From Candidatus Delongbacteria bacterium (GTDB lineage Bacteria > Bacteroidota > Bacteroidia > Bacteroidales > ML635J-15), in assembly GCA_027858215.1 (NCBI GenBank), contig JAQIDD010000189.1, positions 1 through 14,543 of the forward strand: a stretch of DNA of 14,543 bases. Reading direction: 5' to 3'. Each line of letters begins with the position of its first letter. Position 1 is the stretch's first letter. The notes under the pieces are model-generated. The model was not told the DNA's origin, made no database searches, and worked only from the letters and a program-made list of their open reading frames with translations. Both the position numbers and the translations under genes were made by a program. Positions 8,201-13,648 of this stretch are shown here, in pieces.

Positions 8201-8315
8201 CGGTGTTGTAATCGGTACGTATTCATCCTTGTTTGTAGCAACCCCCATAGCTTTTGAAATGATGAAAGAAAAAGTCAATAAAGTGACCCCCCGAAAAAAA
8301 GGGAAAAAGAGGTAA
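5208..8315 (+). CDS. secDF: SecDF fusion, protein translocase accessory subunit
   Basis: This 1035-residue inner-membrane protein joins SecD and SecF in one chain, as is usual in Bacteroidetes. It uses the proton motive force to pull exported proteins through SecYEG on the periplasmic side. In order: TM1 (about 7-26), the SecD motif LGLDLKGGM (95-103), a large periplasmic domain to about 545, SecD helices with GMSVDANVLIYERI (606-619), a junction near 715, the SecF motif PGIDFTGG (749-756), and SecF helices with VGYSINDTVVVFDRI (926-940). Asp610 and Asp932 should correspond to the proton-path residues Asp340 and Asp637 of Thermus SecDF. An acidic low-complexity stretch (about 281-336) interrupts the periplasmic domain, and the C-terminus is a basic cytoplasmic tail. 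The gene has its own candidate promoter and a strong terminator, so it appears monocistronic. Confidence 0.97.
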   Translation: MRNKGVVLTIIILLTLIVVYYLSFSFKTYQVEKDAKTFAVEKADKMLADTVNEDLKLDVVDSLKSAYLDSMSGEIVYKLFTEHNYMDCKAKQINLGLDLKGGMNVTLQIEARDIIKALSNDKDNPVLNKALNEADRLQEKGNENYVADFRTAFESIAEGESIAPLFITPQNKERISISSTNEEVMEYLRKELQTAYDNAFEILRKRIDHFGVVQPNIQRDVVVSGRFHIELPGIKDPERVRDLLQGTAKLEFWETYNFSEIYQSMVQANSIIAQIQGVIPEEEQETKVNEDSVTEAEDTAAKEPEINIEELEDDTVMPETGLLDDTADASTSEMEEVNKWKEENPLFAILNPSVNQKGEPLRGPVVGVAHFKDTAKINQYLHLDKVQAILPIDLKFVWTFKPIQDAEGNVQEGIYQLVALKATRDGGAVLTGDVIENARKEFGQNQASAEVSMTMTGEGAKRWAKITRTNIDRSIAIVLDGYVYSFPTVQNEIKGGRSSITGNFTVQEADDLANVLKSGKMPAPARIISEEIVGPTLGQRAIDAGLKSFIIAFFVILLYMVFYYNRAGWVADLAMVANVFFILGVLASFGAVLTLPGIAGIVLTIGMSVDANVLIYERIREELAAGKGLKLAVKDGYKNAYSAILDANITTLLTAIILYRFGVGPIQGFATTLIIGIISSLFSAIFITRLVFSSMLDKDKNVTFDTKLTRNAFKNLKIKFLEKRKVAYTISGIFIIIAIVSLVSRGLNPGIDFTGGRTYIVEFKQDVVPQELASDLEKEFDSRPMVKTFGDANQVKIVTQYMIHDKSSDADAIVDSLLHTGLKPTIGNDVSLDTFLRDYRQSSQKVGPSIADDILRKAYVAVALALIVIFLYILIRFRKWQYSVGAIMALVHDVMFVMGVFSLFYTIMPFSLEIDQAFIAAILTVVGYSINDTVVVFDRIREYMKIYPKRENKININNALNSTVSRTFSTSLSTFFVLLTIFIFGGEVIRGFVFALLIGVVIGTYSSLFVATPIAFEMMKEKVNKVTPRKKGKKR

Positions 8316-8322
8316 ATAGGAT

Positions 8323-8371
8323 TTAATCAAACCTGATTAAAAACTTCCGGCAACTTTGCCGGAAGTTTTTT
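8323..8371 (+). terminator. Terminator of secDF, two adjacent hairpins
   Basis: The main stem pairs 8339-8352 with 8357-8370 around a tight 4-base loop, with a GC-rich core (CTTCCGGCA) and a T run to 8371. Directly before it, a perfect 7-base-pair AT-rich hairpin pairs 8323-8329 with 8334-8340 and shares two bases with the main stem, so the two compete or stack. The main hairpin has A runs on its 5' side and T runs on its 3' side, so it could also work on the opposite strand, but no minus-strand gene approaches it. Confidence 0.9.
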
Positions 8372-8588
8372 GTTTACACCCATTAATAATTCTCATTATC
8401 AGCCTTTTGTCCTGAAATTTGTTCATATGGCTGGTTATTCTGATTTAAAATATTTATAAACCACTTTGTGTTAGTAATTTTTATTACATTTCCCGACTTT
8501 TTATATTTATTTTGTATGTTTACATCTTTAAGACAATAATTTAGGAAGTAGCATTTTTGCCATAATATGTAAGTAAATTATTGATGTT
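8372..8588 (+). promoter_or_regulatory. Non-coding leader region before the outer-membrane barrel gene
   Basis: No gene is visible in these 217 AT-rich bases on either strand. The best promoter-like string is TTATTTTG at 8507-8514, which differs from the -7 consensus at one base and has no clear -33 element. A second weak one is TACATTTC at 8485-8492, with TTTG at 8465-8468 only 16 bases upstream. Either would leave a leader of about 70-90 bases. I cannot choose between them. Confidence 0.25.
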
Positions 8589-9230
8589 ATGAAAACCATA
8601 AAAAAAATATGCACTGTTGTTTTTGGTTTTTTACTCATTCTTGCCGGATATGCACAGGAAGGGCCTGAAAATACCTGGTCGGTTGGTATCAATGCCGGCC
8701 TGCACACCGGATTTTCACCCATGGGCAATCATGAAGCGCCGGAAATATACGAACCGGGAGTATTGCAAATACGTGGCAAAAAAATGTTTGGTGAACAATT
8801 TGGTGTGATGGCCGGAGCCCAGTATAATCTTATTGATATTGATTACACCCCGGAGACACATTACATTATGTTTTTTGCACATGGCCTGACTGACCTGCTC
8901 AGATTGATGGATGTGAATATTTTAAACAACAAAACAGGTGTTTTGGTTCATGCTGGTTTGGGCATGAGTGGCATGTGGCAGCAAGAGGGGCTGGTTAATC
9001 CAAAACCATCCCGTCTTTTTGATGGTGTGGATGAGATGATTTGCGTTGGTGGCGGGCTTATGCCTTATTATAAGGTGAGTGATAATTTCTCTGTTAACCT
9101 TGATTATGCATTTAATTTGCTTTTTCACCAAAGCAGAAATTTTGATATGGCAGACCTGAATGAACAGCAGGGAATGAATGGAAAGTATATGACCCTTACG
9201 CTAGGTGTGTGTTATCATTTTGATATTTAG
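8589..9230 (+). CDS. Small outer-membrane beta-barrel protein
   Basis: This 213-residue protein has a clear signal peptide (residues 1-22, cleavage expected after GYA). The mature part is built from alternating, Gly-rich amphipathic strands such as WSVGINAGLHTGF, GVMAGAQYNLIDIDY, GVLVHAGLGMSGMW, NFSVNLDYAFNLLF and YMTLTLGVCYHF. The chain ends with an aromatic strand close to the C-terminus, as outer-membrane barrels do for BAM recognition. The size fits an 8-stranded barrel of the OmpA N-terminal/OMP_b-brl type. No OmpA peptidoglycan-binding domain is attached. It converges on an OmpA-domain gene that lacks a barrel. I do not recognise a specific function; a structural or small-pore role is possible. 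Confidence 0.75.
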   Translation: MKTIKKICTVVFGFLLILAGYAQEGPENTWSVGINAGLHTGFSPMGNHEAPEIYEPGVLQIRGKKMFGEQFGVMAGAQYNLIDIDYTPETHYIMFFAHGLTDLLRLMDVNILNNKTGVLVHAGLGMSGMWQQEGLVNPKPSRLFDGVDEMICVGGGLMPYYKVSDNFSVNLDYAFNLLFHQSRNFDMADLNEQQGMNGKYMTLTLGVCYHFDI

Positions 9231-9232
9231 AA

Positions 9233-9295
9233 GATTGTTGATTGTTGGGTACTAATTGCTGATTGTTGCCTACCGAATACCGATCACCGATTACT
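9233..9295. repeat. Degenerate 7-base tandem repeat, nine units
   Basis: Nine consecutive heptamers can be laid out in register, with the approximate consensus GATTRYY. GATTGTT occurs at 9233, 9240 and 9261. Related units are AATTGCT at 9254, GAATACC at 9275, GATCACC at 9282 and GATTACT at 9289; GGGTACT (9247) and GCCTACC (9268) are more divergent. The array fills the gap between two convergent genes and runs into the last codons of the OmpA-domain gene. I see no stem-loop or integrase nearby. Confidence 0.7.
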
Positions 9296-10957
9296 CACCA
9301 CCTTAATTTCCACCCGCCTGTTTAGTTGCCTGCCTTCTTCAGTATCATTATCCGCTATAGGTACTTTATTTCCAAAGCCTCGGTATTTAAGCCGGGATTC
9401 ATCAAGGCCTGATTCAATTAAAAACTGATATACCGCTTCTGCCCGGTCAACACTTAATCGCTTGTTGTACCAGTTGCTGCCAATATTATCAGTATGGCCA
9501 CGTATTTCTATTTCCAATCCCTCATGTGTTTTGAGAAGTTGTGACAATTTTTCCAGTGCCGAATATGAAGATGGCAGCAGTTCGGATTGGTTAAATTCAA
9601 AATATATTTTGGGTAGTTCTATCGAAAATCCGGTGTTGGCATCTTTAAGGATTTCAATGAGTTTTTCTTCATCATTATCGAGATCTCCTTCCCTTATCTG
9701 GCCTGAAATGCTGTTGTAATCGGGATTCCCTTTATTGTTGTTGCCGTTTTGACCGGATGTTCCATCATCGTTCGTGGTTTCATCACCCGTGGCGTTATTG
9801 TCCTGATTTTGATTTCCAGCGTTAGTGTTATCATTTTGATTGTTGGAGTAGCCTGTGTTGTTATTGGAATGATCATTTCCCTCGGTCTTTTCACTACCAG
9901 ATGTGTCATCATTGCCCGAAGTCCCATTATTGCCCTGTTTGCTGTTATTTCCGGAATCAGATGCTTCATTGTTCCCTGATGAATTTCCGGCACTGTTGTT
10001 TTCCTGGTCTGATTCGTTATTGCCGGCATGACCCTCAGGTTTATTTTGGCCTGATTGCCCATTATTTATGCTGGTAGCGTCATTATTGCCTGAAATGTTT
10101 CCGGCCTCAGCCAGCATTTCATCCTGATTCAATTGTTCAATGTAGTTATTGTAAGCCTCCAGGAAAGACTGCGAATCGTCATCCAGCCAATCATACCCCT
10201 GTGAAAGTTTGTCCTGACAGCCACATTCAAAAGGGTTTTCAATCTCGTATAGTTTTACATCGTCAATATAATAATAGGCATACACAAAGCTTGAATCCGC
10301 AAGGCTATCTGTGTTTTCGTAATAATGGGTTTTTAGGTTTGGACAAAAATTTCCAATTGTTAAAAATGATTCCCTCCCCCTGGCCCTGAAGACACCACAC
10401 AACTCATGCCATTCGCTTTTGTTTTTCATGATGTGACCGGGTGTGTTAAAAACCAGAGGTTCAGCATCCAATAATCCTGCATCCCAGGATTTGAGTTTTT
10501 CCCGAGTAAGGCTCATCCCGAGAGCATCAACAGCAAAACTGGACCGGTAAGCCAGGGCATATTGTAACTTAAAACAATACAATTTTCTGAAATCAAGGGG
10601 GTGGTTCAATTCAATGGTGATGTATTCGCGCGATACTTTCCGTGGAGAGACACTGTCAATAAACACTTCCCGTAATATAAGCCCGATGTATGCGTCTCCT
10701 TCATAAGCAGGCATGTGTCCGGCAAAATTATCGGGCACTCCGGCCATGCTATCACTGCAGGCATGAAAATAATCAGGGGTGCCTTTGTTGGGATTAAGCC
10801 AGTGGGGAATCAACTCATTTACCGGCTCCCTCGTAAAATCTTCCGGACATGCCCAGCCTCCTTCAAAACCCGCATTGGAAATCAGGTTTTGACCGTATAA
10901 CATGAGTTCGAAAAGCATGAAAAAAAGCAATAAATATGTCCGTTTCTTTTTCATCAT
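9284..10957 (-). CDS. OmpA-family protein with N-terminal beta domain and long Asn/Gly linker
   Basis: The preferred start is the ATG at 10957 (557 residues; the adjacent ATG at 10954 is equally possible), which begins a signal peptide (MMKKKRT then a hydrophobic core, cleaved near YGQ at about residue 23). The frame is open to a TTG at 10993. After the signal comes a domain of about 230 residues that looks like a jelly-roll or carbohydrate-binding fold (NLISNAGFEGG near its start, YYIDDVKLYE near its end). Then comes a low-complexity linker rich in Asn, Gly, Ser, Asp and Thr (about 286-418). A C-terminal OmpA domain follows, with GHTDNIGSNWYNKRLSVDRA at about 487-506, where Asp490 and Arg505 should bind the peptidoglycan diaminopimelate. 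The protein is exported and probably links cell wall to outer membrane or surface; its N-terminal ligand is unknown. Confidence 0.85.
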   Translation of the reverse strand: MMKKKRTYLLLFFMLFELMLYGQNLISNAGFEGGWACPEDFTREPVNELIPHWLNPNKGTPDYFHACSDSMAGVPDNFAGHMPAYEGDAYIGLILREVFIDSVSPRKVSREYITIELNHPLDFRKLYCFKLQYALAYRSSFAVDALGMSLTREKLKSWDAGLLDAEPLVFNTPGHIMKNKSEWHELCGVFRARGRESFLTIGNFCPNLKTHYYENTDSLADSSFVYAYYYIDDVKLYEIENPFECGCQDKLSQGYDWLDDDSQSFLEAYNNYIEQLNQDEMLAEAGNISGNNDATSINNGQSGQNKPEGHAGNNESDQENNSAGNSSGNNEASDSGNNSKQGNNGTSGNDDTSGSEKTEGNDHSNNNTGYSNNQNDNTNAGNQNQDNNATGDETTNDDGTSGQNGNNNKGNPDYNSISGQIREGDLDNDEEKLIEILKDANTGFSIELPKIYFEFNQSELLPSSYSALEKLSQLLKTHEGLEIEIRGHTDNIGSNWYNKRLSVDRAEAVYQFLIESGLDESRLKYRGFGNKVPIADNDTEEGRQLNRRVEIKVVSNR

Positions 10958-11033
10958 CGTTGCTGAGAAGACAGTAACCGATTTTTTGTTCAATTTTTGA
11001 ATTACCGCACTTTGTTTCCGTTTACATTTTTAG

Positions 11034-11050
11034 CATGTTATAATAACATG
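11034..11050. promoter_or_regulatory. Perfect 17-base palindrome, possible operator
   Basis: CATGTTATAATAACATG has two perfect 8-base arms around a single central base. It lies in the 196 non-coding bases between the glsB-like gene and the chosen start of the OmpA-domain gene, 77 bases before that start. With a one-base centre and no T run it is a poor terminator, whereas a dimeric transcription factor site often has this shape. No clear -7 element is seen next to it, so its role is inference. Apart from this palindrome I see nothing else in the gap. Confidence 0.45.
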
Positions 11051-11153
11051 AATAAAAACTGATTTATTTTATTGATTACGAATTTATGAAAAGGAAATGA
11101 AAAATCCTGACTTTTAAATGAGTATTTACTGGATAAGTGGTATAATCTGGTAA

Positions 11154-12062
11154 TTAAAACGTCTTCATGTGTCTTTTCCGTTTGCTTTCATAAATATCCT
11201 TGATGTTGATGATAATGCCGGTTTCTTCTACCCCTCCAAAATGGGGGTTTTCTACGGTGCCAAAATTCTGCATGCTTGGAGAAAGATTCATATACGCATT
11301 GAATAAAGGCGGAATGTTTTCTCCCAATGTACGTACTTTCCTGCTCAGGGTAGCGTAATCATTTTTGTAATTGTTACCGTCAAACACACTGTTATATTTA
11401 TCCATATCTATCCGGATCGGATCAATAGCTTCAACCAGTTTATCTTTATTGGGAAAATAAAGGTAGATGAAGGTTAGTATCAAATCCCGTGCCTGCTGGT
11501 CAAAGTGCTTGTACATGGTTATTTTTCCAAAGAAATATTTCATGTCCGGGTATTTTACTACCAGTGCACCAAGGCCGTCCCATAAATTATCCAAAGCATA
11601 CAGGCCTTTTTTCCTGTTGTTGGCAAACTGATACTTTGGTTGTACGATAGATCTTCCCAATTCAATGGTATAGGGGAGATATTCTGCAATGAAATGCTCA
11701 GAAAATTTGAATAAACGTTTAGTGGCCAGTTTTTCGTCAACATTATCTATGACATCTTTTCCGCAAATAAAGCGGTATGCTCCTACAATTTCACGATCTT
11801 CAGGGTCCCAGACGATCAATTGTTGATATGGCGTATCGGCAACATCATATTTGTCGATATCCAACGCTTTTCCTGTTCCTCCGCCGGCTTCTCTGAAAGT
11901 CAATTCACGCAGCCTGCCGATTTCCCGAAGCAACATGGGGGCGTCTTTATGTGTGAAAACATAAATTTCAGAACTCCCAAAATTAGACTTTCTGAGAAAA
12001 ATATCGTTTGTGAGTTCTTTCTCAAGTAAATTTCGTTCAACCGGTGGTATTATTGTTTCCAT
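11154..12062 (-). CDS. glsB: GNAT-fold N-acyltransferase, GlsB/OlsB-like (glycine lipid synthesis)
   Basis: This 302-residue protein matches the OlsB/commendamide-synthase type of acyltransferase (PF13444 family, often annotated as putative hemolysin). In Bacteroides, GlsB transfers a 3-hydroxyacyl chain from acyl-ACP to the amino group of glycine, the first step of glycine lipid synthesis. Visible family blocks are TFREAGGGTGKALDIDKYD (55-73), QLIVWDPEDREIVGAYR (81-97, the GNAT core strands), ELGRSIVQPKYQ (134-145) and LDNLWDGLGALV (157-168). The C-terminal half has the usual length and no break. It works at the cytoplasmic side of the inner membrane; no signal peptide or helix is seen. The gene lies 70 bases downstream of the readable end of the glsA-like frame on the same strand, so the two probably form an operon. 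The amino acid acceptor (glycine or ornithine) is inferred from the lineage. Confidence 0.82.
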   Translation of the reverse strand: METIIPPVERNLLEKELTNDIFLRKSNFGSSEIYVFTHKDAPMLLREIGRLRELTFREAGGGTGKALDIDKYDVADTPYQQLIVWDPEDREIVGAYRFICGKDVIDNVDEKLATKRLFKFSEHFIAEYLPYTIELGRSIVQPKYQFANNRKKGLYALDNLWDGLGALVVKYPDMKYFFGKITMYKHFDQQARDLILTFIYLYFPNKDKLVEAIDPIRIDMDKYNSVFDGNNYKNDYATLSRKVRTLGENIPPLFNAYMNLSPSMQNFGTVENPHFGGVEETGIIINIKDIYESKRKRHMKTF

Positions 12063-12132
12063 GAATGATATCCAGTCTTTTTAAAATTTAAACAAAATTA
12101 ATAATTTATTTCTAATTTCTATCTCGCATGCG

Positions 12133-12243
12133 TTATACTTTGTTTTTTACAAACGTAGCCCATTCATTATGTGTTTTGGTACTATCAAATGTCTTATAGG
12201 ATATTGGTTTTCCGAAATGTAAACAGATTGTCATGCCTCTATG
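12133..12243 (-). pseudogene. Detached C-terminal tail of the GlsA-like acyltransferase
   Basis: Directly after the TAA at 12246-12244 the same minus-strand frame stays open for 36 codons to a second TAA at 12135-12133. The translation contains HFGKPISYKTFD and THNEWATFVKNKV. This resembles the usual last segment of GlsA/PlsC-type acyltransferases, where a strand with an FGKPI-like motif is followed by a helix with an EWA-FV pattern. It lacks its own start signal of any strength (there is an ATG at 12234) and makes no sense as a separate gene. It is best read as the end of the upstream protein, cut off by one stop codon. Confidence 0.75.
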
Positions 12244-12945
12244 TTAAAAAAGCTCGTTCGGTAAAAACATCATTTCAACATTGAACTTTATGTGAAGCAA
12301 TTTACGCAATTTTGCCAGGTTATAAAAGAAATTGGAATTTCTGCCTTCAATGTACACCGGAATAACATCCCTCTTGTATTGAATGGCTTTTGTGATGAAT
12401 GTTTTTTTCCATTCAAGGTCTTTGATTTCTCCTTTGATCTTTCGGGACGCTAAACCTGCAGGGAACATTAAAATTTGTGCGTCTGAAGCAAATGTGTCGT
12501 TCAGTAATTCTATGCTTTCCCTGTTTTGTCCGCCGAATTTATTTAACGGAATAAAAATGGATTCCATGGGTTTGAGATACATAAGGAGGTCATTTACAGG
12601 TACTTTTATGTTTCTAAAATGCCGGCCTACAACTACCATAAATACATGACTTTCTGTACCTCCCAAGGGATGATTGGCTGCAAAAATAAATCTGCCTTTT
12701 TCAGGTATGTTTTCTTCGCCATGGGTTTTGATTTTTATGTCAAATTCATCAAGAAATGCCTGTGACCAATCCAAGCCTTTTTTATCATGATGCCGCCGTA
12801 GAAAAGCATTTATCTCATCCTGATGAACAATGCGTTTTAAAATATTCACCACAAATTTCGGAACCTTGCGTTTCCCTGATTTAATCCTGATAATTTGATC
12901 AATATCAATCTGTAATATGTCATCTTGTTTGCTGTTCTTTTCCAT
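12244..12945 (-). CDS. glsA: PlsC-like O-acyltransferase, GlsA-like, apparently truncated by an in-frame stop
   Basis: The open frame gives 233 residues of a 1-acylglycerol-phosphate-acyltransferase-type enzyme. In Bacteroides, GlsA adds the second acyl chain to N-acylglycine to make glycine lipid, and pairing with the glsB-like gene downstream supports that role. The acyltransferase block is NHPLGGTES (91-99), with His92 as the catalytic base; the acidic partner is Glu98 where related proteins I recall have Asp. The FPAGLASRK block (161-169) and PVYIEGRNSNFFY (196-208) also fit the family. The frame stops with TAA after MMFLPNELF, and the missing tail continues in frame behind it to 12133 (36 further codons), so one changed codon would restore about 270 residues. 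It may be a recent pseudogene, a sequencing error, or a naturally short or read-through form. The start ATG at 12945 is followed by a charged leader typical of this group. Confidence 0.8.
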   Translation of the reverse strand: MEKNSKQDDILQIDIDQIIRIKSGKRKVPKFVVNILKRIVHQDEINAFLRRHHDKKGLDWSQAFLDEFDIKIKTHGEENIPEKGRFIFAANHPLGGTESHVFMVVVGRHFRNIKVPVNDLLMYLKPMESIFIPLNKFGGQNRESIELLNDTFASDAQILMFPAGLASRKIKGEIKDLEWKKTFITKAIQYKRDVIPVYIEGRNSNFFYNLAKLRKLLHIKFNVEMMFLPNELF

Positions 12946-12982
12946 GTCTCAATCTTGTCTTTTTTCACAGGTTATGCAATCT

Positions 12983-12990
12983 CAAAATTA
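12983..12990 (-). promoter_or_regulatory. Candidate -7 element of the glsA-glsB operon
   Basis: On the minus strand TAATTTTG matches the TAnnTTTG consensus exactly and lies 37 bases upstream of the glsA-like start codon. No good TTTG is found at the proper distance upstream, so the call rests on one element and on position. Confidence 0.35.
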
Positions 12991-13101
12991 ATAAATCTTC
13001 TGAATCTCCCATATATGCACTTTTAATTCTGTATCCCCAACATATTTATACGATTTTTCAGAAGGCCAACGCTTTGGATAGTAAAAAAGTTATCAACAAA
13101 A

Positions 13102-13136
13102 TGGGAAAAAATGGAAGATTTTGTTATAAATTGGGA
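13102..13136 (+). promoter_or_regulatory. MraZ box array upstream of mraZ
   Basis: Pentamers beginning TG recur at exactly 10-base spacing: TGGGA at 13102, TGGAA at 13112, the weaker TGTTA at 13122, and TGGGA at 13132. Direct TGGG-type repeats one helical turn apart are the known binding sites of the ring-forming regulator MraZ, which controls its own operon in E. coli and mycoplasmas. The array ends 50 bases before the mraZ start codon and covers the candidate -33 element, a position suited to repression. The binding itself is inferred. Confidence 0.75.
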
Positions 13137-13153
13137 AATTCTTATTATTTTTA
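13120..13153 (+). promoter_or_regulatory. Candidate promoter of the mraZ-rsmH operon
   Basis: TTTG at 13120-13123 and TATTTTTA at 13146-13153 are separated by 22 bases. The -7 string matches TAnnTTTG at all but the last base and sits 34 bases before the mraZ ATG. Its -33 part lies inside the MraZ box array. The same TTATTATTTTTACC string occurs before the PfkB-family kinase. Confidence 0.4.
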
Positions 13154-13186
13154 CCTCTTGAATTTCGAAAATGAAATTTTTAGCGC

Positions 13187-13648
13187 ATGTTTATAGGTGA
13201 ACACATAGTAAAACTTGACAGTGCAGGACGTGTACTTTTTCCTTCTGCATTAAAACGACAGCTTGGCGGGCGTGAGCAGGAAGGCTTTGTTATCAAAGAA
13301 GACATTTTTGAGCCTTGCCTGGTGTTGTATCCGATGCATGAATGGGAAAGGCAAAATAAAATTTTGCAGCAAAAATTAAATCCTTACAAAAGGGAACATA
13401 GCCGTTTCATACGCCAATTTTACAGTAGTACGGCTGAGATGTACCCGGATTCCAACAACCGCTTGCTGATTCCCAAACGACTTATTACCAAAATCAATGC
13501 AAATAAGGAACTTGTGTTTGCAGGCCTTGATACAAAAATTGAAATCTGGCCGCATGAAACATGGAAAAACATGGAAACTGATGATGATTTTGGTTCACTT
13601 GCTGAAAAAATATTAGGTCAATCTGATAATCCGATAACTGAAGAATGA
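13187..13648 (+). CDS. mraZ: MraZ transcriptional regulator
   Basis: This 153-residue cytoplasmic DNA-binding protein opens the division and cell-wall (dcw) cluster. It carries the two SpoVT/AbrB-like half domains of the family, each with its conserved motif: DSAGRVLFPSALKRQ at 11-25 and DSNNRLLIPKRL at 88-99. MraZ assembles into rings and binds tandem TGGG-type boxes, usually repressing its own operon; such boxes lie just upstream here. The ATG at 13187 begins the conserved MFIGEHIVKLD opening, so the start is secure. Its stop codon overlaps the rsmH start as ATGA, which indicates translational coupling. The second motif has SNNR where many members have KGR or similar, a mild variation. The C-terminus ends in a short acidic tail. 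Confidence 0.97.
   Translation: MFIGEHIVKLDSAGRVLFPSALKRQLGGREQEGFVIKEDIFEPCLVLYPMHEWERQNKILQQKLNPYKREHSRFIRQFYSSTAEMYPDSNNRLLIPKRLITKINANKELVFAGLDTKIEIWPHETWKNMETDDDFGSLAEKILGQSDNPITEE

Noticed and set aside
9694..10062. Open frames on both strands over the Asn/Gly-rich part of the OmpA-domain gene
   Set aside because: They are by-products of low-complexity codons (AAT, GGC, AAC). Their translations are repetitive Ile/Thr or Val/Ile strings with no start context.
10958..10993. Extension of the OmpA-domain protein to a TTG at 10993
   Set aside because: It would place 12 residues before a complete signal peptide that already has its own ATG (10957 or 10954).
12133..12234. A separate small gene starting at the ATG at 12234
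   Set aside because: It is in the same frame as the acyltransferase and its sequence matches the end of that protein, so an independent small protein is the less likely reading.
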